Positions 52,572 through 62,329 of a DNA stretch of 64,000 nucleotides are shown here, piece after piece (positions within the stretch are counted from its first letter, which is position 1; every line of letters begins with the position of its first letter). The notes under the pieces were generated by a model. It made no database searches. It saw only the letters and a list, made by a program, of their open reading frames with translations, and was not told the origin of the DNA. The stretch lies in contig LJNS01000002.1 in NCBI GenBank assembly GCA_001303245.1, positions 2,933-66,932 of the forward strand, given 5' to 3'. A program made the position numbers and the translations under genes. The DNA comes from Gammaproteobacteria bacterium SG8_30. GTDB lineage: Bacteria > Pseudomonadota > Gammaproteobacteria > Steroidobacterales > Steroidobacteraceae.

Positions 52572-53279
52572 ATGAACGACGGCGGCTTGAGTGTACGCGA
52601 ACGGACGGCGAGCATCGTCACCCGCCCCGGGTTCACCGTTGCCGTGGTGCTCGCTGCGACGGCGCTGATGGCGCTTTACGGCGGCATCGGCTTCCTGGCG
52701 GGCCTCGCAGTCGCGTTCGTCGTGCTGTGGGCCACCCGCTGGGACTGGGCACGTTTCGGTTTCGGAACTCCGCTACGCGGGCAGCTCGGGCGGACGCTCG
52801 GGCTGGCGCTCGCGTGGGTCGCCGTCGGCATCCTGGTCGTGGACCTGTGGATGACGCCGCTCGCGGAGCGCCTGACGGGAGAGCCGCACGACTACTCGCA
52901 CTTCGCCTTCCTCGAGGGGAACTTGCGCAACCTGGTGCTGTTCACGCTGTTCATGTGGGTGGCAGCCGCCTTCGGCGAGGAGTTCTTCTATCGCGGCTAC
53001 GTGATGCGGCAGCTGGCGCTGCTGCTCGGCGACTCGAGGGCGAGCTGGACCGCGGCCATCTTCCTGTCCGCGCTGCCCTTCGGCGTCGTACACCTCTACC
53101 AGGGGTGGAGCGGCGTCCTGACCACCGGCGCGATGGGCGTCGTTCTCGGCGCGGTCTACTACTTCAATCGCCGCAACCTCGCCGTCTGCGTGCTCGTCCA
53201 CGGCTTGTACAACATGGTGGGACTGACGCTGATCTACCTGGGCCAGGGCGACGCGTTGCGGCGCCTCGCCGGGGGGTGA
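52572..53279 (+). CDS. CPBP-family intramembrane protease
   Basis: This 235-residue membrane protein has the CPBP (Rce1-like) motifs in order: AAAFGEEFFYRGYVMRQLAL (Glu-Glu and Arg), ALPFGVVHLYQGWSG (first His) and LAVCVLVHGLYNMVG (second His). About six to seven helices are predicted. Bacterial members cleave or modify membrane peptides, with few known substrates. It diverges from the ABC operon. Confidence 0.92.
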   Translation: MNDGGLSVRERTASIVTRPGFTVAVVLAATALMALYGGIGFLAGLAVAFVVLWATRWDWARFGFGTPLRGQLGRTLGLALAWVAVGILVVDLWMTPLAERLTGEPHDYSHFAFLEGNLRNLVLFTLFMWVAAAFGEEFFYRGYVMRQLALLLGDSRASWTAAIFLSALPFGVVHLYQGWSGVLTTGAMGVVLGAVYYFNRRNLAVCVLVHGLYNMVGLTLIYLGQGDALRRLAGG

Positions 53280-53291
53280 GCGCGTGGCTGC

Positions 53292-53672
53292 TCAGCGCGA
53301 CTCTCCCTGCCCCTCATCGCGTTGCACTGCAGGCCGGCTGCGACTCCACCGCCGGGTCACTGCGAACAGGACCAGAACGATCATCGCGAACGCGACTTTT
53401 GCCAGGTCCTCGAAGTCCGCACCTGCGGTCTCGCGCAGGAACAAGAGCCCCACCACCAGAAATGCGATCGCGATCGCGACGGCGAAGCTCGAGGGACCCG
53501 GGCGGCGTCTGAAGGGATCCTGCTCCGCGCCACTGCGCCGCCGCGGGAACCGGTGGCGTGACGAGGCGGCTCCCGGCGCCGATTCCACGGTCCACGGATT
53601 GGCGTCGCGCGCCGTCGGAGCGGGCGGTGGCGGCAGTTGGGTCGTCTCGTCGCTGGCTCTACGCGGCTGCAT
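53292..53672 (-). CDS. hypothetical small membrane protein
   Basis: This is a 126-residue frame with a hydrophilic, Pro/Arg-rich N-terminal half and two hydrophobic segments (FAVAIAIAFLVVGLLFL and VAFAMIVLVLFAV) near residues 63-79 and 91-106. Each contains few charges, which is unlikely by chance in an antisense frame. No homology is recognised. It lies tail to tail with the CPBP gene; if it is not a gene, 446 bp here are empty. Confidence 0.5.
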   Translation of the reverse strand: MQPRRASDETTQLPPPPAPTARDANPWTVESAPGAASSRHRFPRRRSGAEQDPFRRRPGPSSFAVAIAIAFLVVGLLFLRETAGADFEDLAKVAFAMIVLVLFAVTRRWSRSRPAVQRDEGQGESR

Positions 53673-53725
53673 CGGGGGGTTGCTCCGGAGGCCCGATCAT
53701 ACCTCGACCGGCCGATTGCGCGGCG

Positions 53726-54391
53726 TCAGCCGCGCTTGCGCGCGAGCGTCAGTCCGTCGCCGATGGGCACGAGGCTCAGGTCGACCCGCTCGTCGATCCG
53801 CAGAGTCTCGTTGAAGCGGCGGATCGCCTGGGTGTCCCCGGACTGGTCCGCCGCGTCGGCGACGGCACCGTCCCAGAGGGTGTTGTCCACGGCGATCAGG
53901 CCGCCCGGGCGCAGCAGGCGAAGTGCGCGCTCGTAGTACGCCGGGTAGCCTGCCTTGTCCGCGTCGATGAAGGCAAAGTCGTAACTAGCCTCCTCGCCCG
54001 CGGCCAGCCGCGCATCGAGCGTGTCGATCGCGGGCGCGAGCACCAGCTCGATCCGGTCGGCGACGCCTGCCTCCGCCCAGTAGCGGCGGGCGATGGCCGT
54101 GTACTCCGGATTGACGTCGCAGGCCAGGAGGTACCCGTCCGCAGGCAGCGCGAGCGCCACGGCCAGGCTCGAGTAGCCGGTGAACACGCCGACCTCGAGC
54201 GCGCGCCGCACACCGGCCAGGCGCACCAGCAATTGCATGAACTGTCCCTGCTCGGGCGAGATCTGCATGCCCGCAGCCCGGTGGGACGCGGTCTCGTTCC
54301 GCAAGCGGCCCAGAATCTGCGGCTCGCGCAGGCTCACGGAGAGCAGGTACTCGTACAACCGGTCGTCGACCGCGATCGTCTTCCGGGACAA
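53726..54391 (-). CDS. class I SAM-dependent O-methyltransferase (CCoAOMT-like)
   Basis: A TTG at 54391, behind AAGGAGG, gives 221 residues. SAM motif I is ALEVGVFTGYSSLAVALAL, followed by ACDVNPEY. The metal-site segment FAFIDADKAGYPAYYERAL and VDNTLWDGAVAD are typical of the cation-dependent caffeoyl-CoA O-methyltransferase-like group. The substrate is unknown; bacterial relatives methylate catechols and other phenols. Confidence 0.92.
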   Translation of the reverse strand: MSRKTIAVDDRLYEYLLSVSLREPQILGRLRNETASHRAAGMQISPEQGQFMQLLVRLAGVRRALEVGVFTGYSSLAVALALPADGYLLACDVNPEYTAIARRYWAEAGVADRIELVLAPAIDTLDARLAAGEEASYDFAFIDADKAGYPAYYERALRLLRPGGLIAVDNTLWDGAVADAADQSGDTQAIRRFNETLRIDERVDLSLVPIGDGLTLARKRG

Positions 54392-54537
54392 GGTGCCCTC
54401 CTTCGGGTTCCGGATCTCGGATCGCCAGACTCCCCGATCGGCGGGCCCACGTCCAGCGCCGGACCCTGGTGACCCGACCGAGCCTCTCGGGTCTGCGCGG
54501 GGAGTCGCCGGCCGGCTTCCCGGTATCATCATGGCGC

Positions 54538-55367
54538 ATGCGCACTGCCAAATCGGGACCCCGAACCCCACCGACCGTGGCCATCCCTCTCGCGGTCGCT
54601 CTCCTGGCATCCGGGTGCCCGCTCATGACGAGCGCGGACACCTTGCGCCAGGCGGAACGCGATCTGGTCAATTTTGCCTTTGCGACCCAGCTCGGCAGCG
54701 GCATCTACACCGTCGACGGGCGCACGGTCCAGATCTACCGGCTGCCGTTCTCATGGCAATTGCCGGAACCGGAGGACGGCCGCCCGCGTGTCCGACTGGC
54801 CTTCCCCGTGACCCTGGGCCTGTTCGACTTCGAGATCGGCGACATCGTGGAGGAAGGCATCCCCACCGACTTCGAGACGCTGAGCGCGGCCGTCGGAGTC
54901 GAGCTCGACTTCCCCGTCGGCGAGTCCTGGCACCTGCTGCCTTACGCCGAGGCCGGACACGCCTGGGACTTCCACAGCGACCAGGACGCCATCTTCTACT
55001 CTATCGCTCTGCGCGCGCGCCGGGACTTCGAGCGGCAGGACCGGTTGATCCGCTTCAAGGCCACTCGTCGCTGTTCCGGCTCGAAACCGGGGTCGAGTCG
55101 CGGTGGACGCTGGAGAGCGAGTTCCGCGGCCACCAGGTCGACTGGGGCCCCTACGGAGTCGTCGAGTGGTACGCGGACCGTCCGGAGCAGCCGGTCGAGC
55201 GCTCCTCGACCTCGAGTGGCATCCCGCTGCAGGCCGAGGTGGGATTCACCATCGGGACCCGGACGACAGCGAAGCTCTGGGGCATTCCCGTCCCCAGGAT
55301 CGGCTTCGGCTACCGGTTCGGAGACGGGCTGTCTGCCTACCGGCTCGCTTTCGGCGCGCCGTTTTGA
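54538..55367 (+). pseudogene. outer-membrane beta-barrel protein, single-base frameshift
   Basis: From the ATG at 54538 the first frame gives a signal/lipobox-like start (LAVALLASGC) and then alternating beta strands (FAFATQLGSGIYTVDG, LAFPVTLGLFDFEIG, WHLLPYAEAGHAWDF). Near 55060 it turns into Ser/Arg-rich nonsense. The adjacent frame continues the barrel: GHSSLFRLETGVESRW, QVDWGPYGVVEWYAD and RIGFGYRFGDGLSAYRLAFG. One missing G in the AAGGCC at about 55058-55063 would restore FKGHSSLF. It resembles solitary autotransporter-type barrels. It is either a decaying gene or a sequencing error. Confidence 0.75.
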
Positions 55368-55450
55368 GTCGCCGCGCTTTCGAATGAGCGCTTGCAATGG
55401 CGCCTGGGCGGCGCAATCTGCTCACTCGTACCCCTGAATCCCGGCGAGCC

Positions 55451-56323
55451 ATGGAGACACTGGAACTTGCAGCGGCGATCCCGCCGGCACTCGCCTCGGA
55501 CTGTTCGCTGGTGCTGACGTCGACTGGAATCCGCCACGAGTTGCGTACGGCACCGGGGCTCGTCGAGGTCTGGGTCGCGGCCGCGGACGCCGGCCGCGCC
55601 CGGGCGGAGCTGTCGGCCTACCTGCGCGAGAACCTGGACCACGTCAGACCGCTGCCGGACCTTCCGCGCCACCCCCACGCGCTGGCGGGCATCGTTGCGT
55701 ACGTCCTCGTGCTCATCGGCGTCACCGGCGCGGCGCTGTTCCGGCTCGGAAATCGCAGCTGGGTGGACCGGGGTGTGCTCGACATCGGCGTGTTCGAGCG
55801 CGGGGAGTGGTGGCGGGTGTTCACTGCCCTGACGCTGCATGCAGATCTCGGCCACTTGCTGGCGAACCTTGCCTTCGGCGTCCTATTCGCCTGGCCCGCA
55901 AGCCAGTTCCTCGGCGTCGGCGTGGCGTGGCTCGCGATCGTGCTCGGCGCCGGCGGCGCCTATGCGCTCGACATGCTCCTTCACCCGCCGAGCCACACGG
56001 TGCTCGGCGCCTCGACGGCCGTCTTCGTGGCGCTGGGAATTACGTCTGCGTTTTCCTGGCGCCGCAGGGCATCACGCCGTGCCACGCCATTCCAGCGGGC
56101 AGCCCCCCTGGTAGCCGGTCTCGCCCTGCTCGCCTTCACCGGTGCGGGGGGTGAAAGGACCGACCTGATGGCTCACGTCCTCGGATTCGGAGTCGGCGTC
56201 GGAACTGGTATCGGTCTCGCGCACTCTCGGCTGCCGGCCATGGGTGATGCTCGGCCACAGTGGATTGCCGGCGCAGCGGCATTGGGGGTCCTGGCAGTCA
56301 GCTGGGCCACCGCCTTCGCCTGA
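55451..56323 (+). CDS. rhomboid-family intramembrane serine protease
   Basis: This has a small N-terminal cytoplasmic domain (about 1-75) and then six or seven helices. Rhomboid motifs are EWWRVFTALTLHADLGHLLANL (His and Asn), VLGASTAVFVALGI (catalytic Ser in GAST, as in many proteobacterial members) and LMAHVLGFGVGVGTG (catalytic His). The start is uncertain: METLELAA at 55451 is chosen, but an ATG at 55397 adds 18 residues. Confidence 0.88.
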   Translation: METLELAAAIPPALASDCSLVLTSTGIRHELRTAPGLVEVWVAAADAGRARAELSAYLRENLDHVRPLPDLPRHPHALAGIVAYVLVLIGVTGAALFRLGNRSWVDRGVLDIGVFERGEWWRVFTALTLHADLGHLLANLAFGVLFAWPASQFLGVGVAWLAIVLGAGGAYALDMLLHPPSHTVLGASTAVFVALGITSAFSWRRRASRRATPFQRAAPLVAGLALLAFTGAGGERTDLMAHVLGFGVGVGTGIGLAHSRLPAMGDARPQWIAGAAALGVLAVSWATAFA

Positions 56324-56346
56324 GCCCGCACGTCAGCACAACGTCC

Positions 56347-56374
56347 TTGATATGTCATTAAAAGCATATAAATT
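56347..56374 (+). promoter_or_regulatory. candidate promoter of gmk-rpoZ-spoT
   Basis: -35 TTGATA (56347-56352) and TAAATT (56369-56374) are 16 bp apart, in a strongly AT-rich patch between the rhomboid gene and gmk. The leader to the gmk ATG would be about 165 nt. The rest of this 224-bp gap holds nothing recognisable. Confidence 0.4.
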
Positions 56375-56547
56375 CGGTTAAATGTGGCGATCCTTCCGCT
56401 AACTCGCCCCGACAATCGCAGCATGAAGACACCTCGCCAGTCACTCGGCTGGGGTCGGATCCAACGGATCCGGGCTTCGAGCTCACCTTGGCAGGCGCTT
56501 CCTGCTCGCGCATCCTTGCCGCCCCCCTTGCCGGTGCCGCCAGGCCG

Positions 56548-57177
56548 ATGCCAGCAGATCGCCCCCACCGAGGCCGTTTGTTCGTGATTGCCGCCCCCTC
56601 GGGCGCCGGCAAGACCAGCCTCGTGCGGGCCCTGATGGAGCGCATCCCCGCGCTCGCCTTCTCGGTCTCGTTCACGACGCGCCCGCCGCGCCCCAATGAG
56701 GTCGACGGCCGCGACTACTTCTTCGTGAGTCCGGAGGAATTCGAGCGGATGGCGCAGGCCGGCGAGTTCCTGGAGCACGCGCGGGTCTTTGACAACCGCT
56801 ACGGAACGGGACGTGCCCGGGTCGAGGCTGCGCTGGAGGCGGGACAGGACCTGATCCTCGAGATCGACTGGCAGGGCGCGCGTCAGGTGCGCGAGCGGCT
56901 GCCGGAGGCGATCGACATCTTCATCCTTCCTCCGTCCCGTGCGGCCCTGGAAGAGCGGCTCCGGGCTCGGCGATCCGACAGCCCCGAGGTCATCGCGCGA
57001 CGCCTCCGGGACTCCGTGGCGGAGATGTCGCACTGGGCCGAGTTCCGCTACGTGGTGGTCAACGACCGCTTCGAACAGGCGCTCGAGGACATGGCGGCGA
57101 TCGCCACGGGCCGGGGAGAGGCGCTCGCCGCCGACCGCGCGGGCCTCGCCGCCTTCGCCGCCCGACTGCTGGATTGA
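56548..57177 (+). CDS. gmk: guanylate kinase
   Basis: Gmk converts GMP to GDP. The ATG at 56548 gives 209 residues. The P-loop is [18 protein letters not shown]; the GMP-binding region is [38 protein letters not shown] and the lid arginines follow. An upstream ATG at 56488 adds an unconserved stretch. It begins the gmk-rpoZ-spoT run, the standard order in gammaproteobacteria. Confidence 0.96.
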   Translation: MPADRPHRGRLFVIAAPSGAGKTSLVRALMERIPALAFSVSFTTRPPRPNEVDGRDYFFVSPEEFERMAQAGEFLEHARVFDNRYGTGRARVEAALEAGQDLILEIDWQGARQVRERLPEAIDIFILPPSRAALEERLRARRSDSPEVIARRLRDSVAEMSHWAEFRYVVVNDRFEQALEDMAAIATGRGEALAADRAGLAAFAARLLD

Positions 57178-57262
57178 CGGCCCTGTCGATCCGAGGCTGG
57201 CGGGCCCACTGCAGCTTGCGATATCCTGTAAGGCCGTTTCGCTGACTCTCACCGGTTTTCCC

Positions 57263-57550
57263 ATGGCCCGAATCACCGTCGAAGATTGCCTGCAGAACGT
57301 CGACAACCTGTTCGACCTCGTCCTCCTTGCCGCCAAACGCTCGCGCCAGCTCGCGAACGGCGCCGAGGCCCGCGTCGAGTGGGAGAACGACAAGCCGACG
57401 GTGGTGGCGCTGCGCGAGATCGCCGAAGGGCAGGTCACCATCGACCTGCTGAACGAGCCGGAGCCCGAGCCGGAACCGGAGTTCATCCCGGAGAATCCGC
57501 TCGACCTCGCGGCCGACTTCCGCGCCCCGCAGCTCGGCCTGGGAGACTGA
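57263..57550 (+). CDS. rpoZ: RNA polymerase omega subunit
   Basis: The 95-residue product starts [20 protein letters not shown], diagnostic of omega, and continues with [17 protein letters not shown] and [17 protein letters not shown]. Omega assists assembly of beta-prime and, in many proteobacteria, forms part of the ppGpp site. An acidic Glu-Pro stretch follows and the tail is longer than in E. coli. spoT begins 19 bp later. Confidence 0.97.
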   Translation: MARITVEDCLQNVDNLFDLVLLAAKRSRQLANGAEARVEWENDKPTVVALREIAEGQVTIDLLNEPEPEPEPEFIPENPLDLAADFRAPQLGLGD

Positions 57551-57569
57551 TCCCGGGGCAGCGCGCCCC

Positions 57570-59720
57570 ATGAGCTACGCCTCCACGCTGTTGGGTTTCT
57601 TGCCCGGCGGGAGGCGCGCCCCCGGGATCGCGCAGCTCACCTCCAAGCTCGAGTCCTACCTGCCGCCCGATCACGTCGAGCGGGTCCGCGACGCTTACGA
57701 CTACGCCGAGGCGGCCCACAAGGGACAGAAGCGCCGATCCGGCGAGCCCTATATCACGCACCCGGTCGCGGTCGCCGACATCCTGGCCGACCTGCGCATG
57801 GACGGGGCCACCCTCGCGGCAGCCATCCTGCACGACGTGGTCGAGGACACCGGCGTCTCGACGGCCGAGATAGCGGAGCACTTCGGCGGCGAGATCGCCG
57901 AGATCGTCGACGGGGTCACCAAGCTCGATCAGATCCGCTTCAAGAACCGCCAGGAAGCCCAGGCCGAGAGTTTCCGCAAGATGATGCTGGCGATGGTGCG
58001 GGACATCCGCGTCATCATGGTCAAGCTGGCCGACCGTGTGCACAACATGCGCACCCTCGGCGCGATGCCGCCGGCCAAGCGGCGACTCGTGGCGCGCGAG
58101 ACGCTCGACATCTACGCGCCGATCGCCAATCGCCTGGGCATCCACTCGATCAAGCTCGAGCTCGAGGAACTCGGCTTCAGGTCGCTCTACCCGAAGCGCT
58201 ATCGCGTGATCGAGCGCGAGCTCAAGCGCTCGCGGGGCAACCAGAAGGAGTTCCTGCCAAAGATCACGCGCAACCTCGCCGACGCGCTGAAGCGGGCGGG
58301 CATCGACGGCCGCGTCGAGGCCCGCGAAAAGCACCTGTTCAGCGTCTACGCGAAGATGCGCCGCAAGAAGGTGCAGCTGAGCGAGGTGATCGACGTCTTC
58401 GGCCTGCGCATCGTCGTCGCTACGGTCGACGAGTGCTACCGTGTCCTCGGACTTGCGCACGGCCTGTACCGGCCGATGCCCGGAAGATTCAAGGACTACG
58501 TGGCCATACCGCGCGTCAACGGCTACCAGTCGCTGCACACGACCCTGTTCGGCCCTAACGGCATGCCGCTCGAGCTACAGATCCGCACCAGCGAGATGCA
58601 CGAGATGGCCGAGTCGGGCATCGCAGCGCACTGGGCGTACAAGACGGGCGAGACCGACCGCGGTGCGCGGCAGGAGCGTGCGCGCGAGTGGCTCAAGAAC
58701 GTCGCCCAGCTGCAGGATGCCTCCGCCGAAGAGGTGATGGAGAACGTCAAGGTCGACCTGTTCCCGGACAAGGTCTACGTCTTCACGCCCAAGGGCGACA
58801 TCATGCGCCTGCCGCGTGGCGCGACCTGCGTCGACTTCGCCTACGCCGTGCACACCGGAGTCGGCAACCGCTGCGTGGCAGCCAAGGTCGACCGGCGGCT
58901 TGCTCCGCTGCGGACGGTGCTGCGCAACGGCCAGACCGTCGAGATCATCACCGCCAAGGGCGCGCAGCCGAACCCGGCGTGGGCCAGCTTCGTGGTGTCG
59001 GCCAAGGCGCGCGCCGCGATCCGGCAGTACCTCAAGGGGCTCAGGCGAGGCGAGGCGATCGACCTCGGCGGCAGACTGCTCAACCAGGCGCTCGAGGAGT
59101 TCAAGCTCAACATCCGCGCGTTGCCCCCCGAGCGGCTCGACCAGGTCGCCGTCGCGCTCGGCCTGGAGGACGGCAAGGATCTGCTCGAGAAGATCGGCCT
59201 AGGCGAGCGGCCCGCGCCGCTCGTCGCGAGGCGTGTCCTGCCCCGCGAGGAAGACTTGCACGAGGGCGGCCCGCAGGCGCCGCTCGCGATCGCCGGCACC
59301 GAGGGGCTGGTGGTCGCCTACGCCCGCTGCTGCTTCCCGGTCCCGCCGGACCCGGTCGTCGCCTACCTGTCGAGCGGGCGCGGCGTGGTGATCCACCGGG
59401 ACAACTGCGGCAACGTGGCCGGCTTCCGCAAGCAGCCGGAGAAGTGGATCCCGGCCGTGTGGCAGAAGCAGGCGAACCGCACGTTCCGTTCCGAGATCAA
59501 GGTCCACGTCACCAATCGCATGGGCGTCCTCGCCCAGGTCGCGGCGCAGATCGCGGCCAACCAGACCAACATCGACCACGTCAACGTGACACCCGAGGGT
59601 GACGACACGTCCATGATCACGCTGGAGATCGACGTGCGCGACCGCGGACACCTGGCGCAGGTGATGCGCGCCATCAAGTCCATGCCCGACGTCATCGAGG
59701 TGGAGCGGACGCTGGCCTGA
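57570..59720 (+). CDS. spoT: bifunctional (p)ppGpp synthetase/hydrolase
   Basis: This 716-residue protein has a complete HD hydrolase domain (AAAILHDVVEDTGVSTAEI, about 60-155) and synthetase domain (VFGLRIVVATVDECYRVLGL, GRFKDYVAIPRVNGYQSLHT, LQIRTSEMHEMAESGIAAHW). A TGS domain follows (VYVFTPKGDIMRLPRGATCV). A C-terminal ACT domain (about 640-716) ends it. Both active sites look intact. No RelA gene is in the window. Confidence 0.96.
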   Translation: MSYASTLLGFLPGGRRAPGIAQLTSKLESYLPPDHVERVRDAYDYAEAAHKGQKRRSGEPYITHPVAVADILADLRMDGATLAAAILHDVVEDTGVSTAEIAEHFGGEIAEIVDGVTKLDQIRFKNRQEAQAESFRKMMLAMVRDIRVIMVKLADRVHNMRTLGAMPPAKRRLVARETLDIYAPIANRLGIHSIKLELEELGFRSLYPKRYRVIERELKRSRGNQKEFLPKITRNLADALKRAGIDGRVEAREKHLFSVYAKMRRKKVQLSEVIDVFGLRIVVATVDECYRVLGLAHGLYRPMPGRFKDYVAIPRVNGYQSLHTTLFGPNGMPLELQIRTSEMHEMAESGIAAHWAYKTGETDRGARQERAREWLKNVAQLQDASAEEVMENVKVDLFPDKVYVFTPKGDIMRLPRGATCVDFAYAVHTGVGNRCVAAKVDRRLAPLRTVLRNGQTVEIITAKGAQPNPAWASFVVSAKARAAIRQYLKGLRRGEAIDLGGRLLNQALEEFKLNIRALPPERLDQVAVALGLEDGKDLLEKIGLGERPAPLVARRVLPREEDLHEGGPQAPLAIAGTEGLVVAYARCCFPVPPDPVVAYLSSGRGVVIHRDNCGNVAGFRKQPEKWIPAVWQKQANRTFRSEIKVHVTNRMGVLAQVAAQIAANQTNIDHVNVTPEGDDTSMITLEIDVRDRGHLAQVMRAIKSMPDVIEVERTLA

Positions 59721-59781
59721 CTCACGGATCTGATCCATCCGCTAACATCCGAGCCTCCTCCCACTTCTTCCGGACCGCGCC

Positions 59782-60165
59782 ATGACCCGCCAGATCATTT
59801 CGAGCCCCGACGCCCCGAAGGCGATAGGTCCCTACTCCCAGGCCGTTCGCGCAGGTGACACCGTCTACTGCTCCGGCCAGATTCCCCTCGATCCGGCAAC
59901 CGGGGAGCTCGTGGCGGGCGACTTCGAAACACAGGCCAGGCGCGTCTTCGACAACCTGCAGGCCGTCGCCCGCGCGGCGGGCGGGAGCCTCGACGAGGCC
60001 GTGCGCGTGACCATCTACCTAACGGACCTCGGCAAGTTTCCGCTGGCCAACGCGGTCATGGCCGAGTACTTCTCGGAGCCTTATCCGGCGCGCGTGACCA
60101 TCGGCGTCGCCTCGCTGCCGAAGGGGGCCGAGGTCGAGGTGGACTGCGTCCTTGTCACCGGATAA
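59782..60165 (+). CDS. ridA: RidA family reactive imine deaminase
   Basis: RidA hydrolyses reactive enamines and imines such as 2-aminoacrylate. The 127-residue product has PKAIGPYSQAVRAGDTVYCS, SGQIPLDPATGELVAGDFE and the conserved Arg in PARVTIGVASLPKGAEVEVD. The position between spoT and recG is common in gammaproteobacteria. Confidence 0.95.
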   Translation: MTRQIISSPDAPKAIGPYSQAVRAGDTVYCSGQIPLDPATGELVAGDFETQARRVFDNLQAVARAAGGSLDEAVRVTIYLTDLGKFPLANAVMAEYFSEPYPARVTIGVASLPKGAEVEVDCVLVTG

Positions 60166-60238
60166 GCGCAGCCACGAACCGGTTGCGCCTGCGAGGAACA
60201 CGAGCCCCGCGGTCCCCGGCCGCCCGCCCGGGACAGCC

Positions 60239-62329
60239 GTGACCGACGGTGGCGGCACGTCCGAGGCCAGGCCCGTCACGGCCCTGAAGGGAGTAGGGCA
60301 GGCCCTCGCCGACAAGCTCGGCAGGCTCGGCGTGGAGACGGTCCAGGACCTCCTGTTCCTGCTGCCGTTGCGCTACGAGGATCGCACCCGCACCGTGCCG
60401 ATCGGCTCGCTCCGGCCCGGCGACCGCGCCGTCGTGGAGGGCGAGGTGGAACTCGCGGAGGTCGTGTTCCGCAGGAAGCGCACGCTGCTGGTGAGGCTCT
60501 CCGACGGCACGGGGTTCCTGACGCTGCGGTTCTTCTATTTCTCGGGCGCGCAGCAGCAGCAGTTGCAGCGCGGCCTGCGGCTCCGGTGCTTCGGCGAAGT
60601 CCGTCGCGGCCCGGTCGGCCTCGAGATCGTCCACCCCGAGTACCGCCGGGCGGATGTGCCCGATGCGCAGGCCGTCGAGGACGTGCTGACGCCGATCTAC
60701 CCGGCCACCGAGGGCGTGCAGCAGGGCCGGCTGCGCATCCTGACGGCCATGGCACTCGAGCAGGCCGCACGCAGCACCGTCCGTGACTGGCTGCCGCCGG
60801 AGTTGCTGGCGGACCTCGGGCTGCCACCGCTCCAGGCAGCGCTCGAGTACGTGCACCGGCCGCCCCCCGACGCCCGGCTCGACCTGCTGGCCGCCGGCCG
60901 GCACCCCGCGCAGCGACGGCTCGCATTCGAGGAACTGCTCGCGCACCAGCTTTCCCTGCGGCAGCTGCGCAAGGAGGTCCGCCGCGACCCCGCCTGGCCC
61001 TTCGGGGGGCCCGGCGAGCTGGAGCGCAAGCTGCTCGACTCCCTGCCCTTCGCGCTCACCGGCGCCCAGCGCCGCGTCGTCGCCGAGGTGCGTGCCGACC
61101 TCTGCCAGTCGAGTCCCATGTTGCGGCTCGTGCAGGGCGACGTGGGCTCGGGCAAGACGGTCGTGGCCGCTTTGGCTGCACTGCGCGCCGTCGAGTCCGG
61201 CTGCCAGGCGGCGCTGATGGCGCCGACCGAACTGCTCGCCGAGCAGCACGCCCAGAACTTCGAGCGCTGGCTGCGACCGCTGGGCCTGCCGGTCGCCTTC
61301 CTGTCGGGCAGGCTCACCGGCAGGGCGCGGCAGGCTGCCCTCGACGCCATCGCCTCCGGGGAGGTGCCGCTCGTCGTCGGCACCCACGCGCTGTTCCAGG
61401 AAGGCGTCCGTTTCGCGCGCCTCGGGCTGGCCATCGTCGACGAGCAGCACCGCTTCGGCGTGCACCAGCGGCTCGCACTGCGTGAGAAGGGCGCGGGCGG
61501 CGGCCGCTTCCCGCACCAGCTGATCATGACTGCGACCCCGATCCCGCGAACGCTGGCGATGACCGCGTACGCCGATCTCGACGTGTCGGTCATCGACGAG
61601 TTACCCCCGGGCCGCACGCCGGTCAGCACGGTCGCGGTCGCGGAGTCCCGACGCGACGAGGTCGTGGCGCGGATCCACGCCGCAGTGCGCGAGGGCAGGC
61701 AGGCCTACTGGGTCTGTCCCCTCATCGAGGAGTCCGAGGTCCTCGAGGCCCAGGCCGCAGAGGAGACGGCGGCGACGCTGGCGGCCGCGCTCCCCGAGAT
61801 CCGGGTCGCTCTCGTGCACGGCCGGATGTCCAGCGCGGACAAGGAACGGACCATGGCGCGCTTCAAGGCCGGCGAGATCGGCCTGCTGGTGGCGACGACC
61901 GTCATTGAGGTCGGCGTGGACGTCCCGAACGCCAGCCTGATGGTCATCGAGAATGCCGAGCGCATGGGACTCGCCCAGCTGCATCAGCTCCGCGGGCGCG
62001 TCGGCCGAGGCAAGCACGCCAGCAGCTGCGTGCTGCTGTACCGGCCGCCGCTGTCCGACACGGCGCGCCAGCGCCTCAAGGTGCTGCGCGAGACCACCGA
62101 CGGCTTCGAGGTCGCGCGACGTGACCTCGAGCTGCGCGGGCCCGGCGAGCTTCTCGGCACGCGCCAGACCGGGCTCATGCAGATGAAGGTGGCGGACCTG
62201 GTGCGCGACGCCGACCTCCTGCCCCGGGTCCAGGACGCGGCGGAGATGATGCTCGCGCGCCATCCGGCTAACATTGGGCCGCTGAAGCGGCGCTGGATCG
62301 GCGCCGGAGCCCGCTACGGCAAGGTATGA
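60239..62329 (+). CDS. recG: ATP-dependent DNA helicase RecG
   Basis: RecG remodels stalled replication forks and branched DNA. The GTG at 60239 gives 696 residues, close to E. coli RecG (693); a TTG at 60152 adds 29 residues. An N-terminal wedge/OB domain has LKGVGQALADKLGRLGVETV. Helicase motifs are RLVQGDVGSGKTVVAALAAL (Walker A), IVDEQHRFGVHQR (DEQH) and TVIEVGVDVPNASLMVIENA. HQLRGRVGRGKHASSCVLLY and the ending ending in ARYGKV complete it. It overlaps ubiC by 4 bp. Confidence 0.96.
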   Translation: MTDGGGTSEARPVTALKGVGQALADKLGRLGVETVQDLLFLLPLRYEDRTRTVPIGSLRPGDRAVVEGEVELAEVVFRRKRTLLVRLSDGTGFLTLRFFYFSGAQQQQLQRGLRLRCFGEVRRGPVGLEIVHPEYRRADVPDAQAVEDVLTPIYPATEGVQQGRLRILTAMALEQAARSTVRDWLPPELLADLGLPPLQAALEYVHRPPPDARLDLLAAGRHPAQRRLAFEELLAHQLSLRQLRKEVRRDPAWPFGGPGELERKLLDSLPFALTGAQRRVVAEVRADLCQSSPMLRLVQGDVGSGKTVVAALAALRAVESGCQAALMAPTELLAEQHAQNFERWLRPLGLPVAFLSGRLTGRARQAALDAIASGEVPLVVGTHALFQEGVRFARLGLAIVDEQHRFGVHQRLALREKGAGGGRFPHQLIMTATPIPRTLAMTAYADLDVSVIDELPPGRTPVSTVAVAESRRDEVVARIHAAVREGRQAYWVCPLIEESEVLEAQAAEETAATLAAALPEIRVALVHGRMSSADKERTMARFKAGEIGLLVATTVIEVGVDVPNASLMVIENAERMGLAQLHQLRGRVGRGKHASSCVLLYRPPLSDTARQRLKVLRETTDGFEVARRDLELRGPGELLGTRQTGLMQMKVADLVRDADLLPRVQDAAEMMLARHPANIGPLKRRWIGAGARYGKV

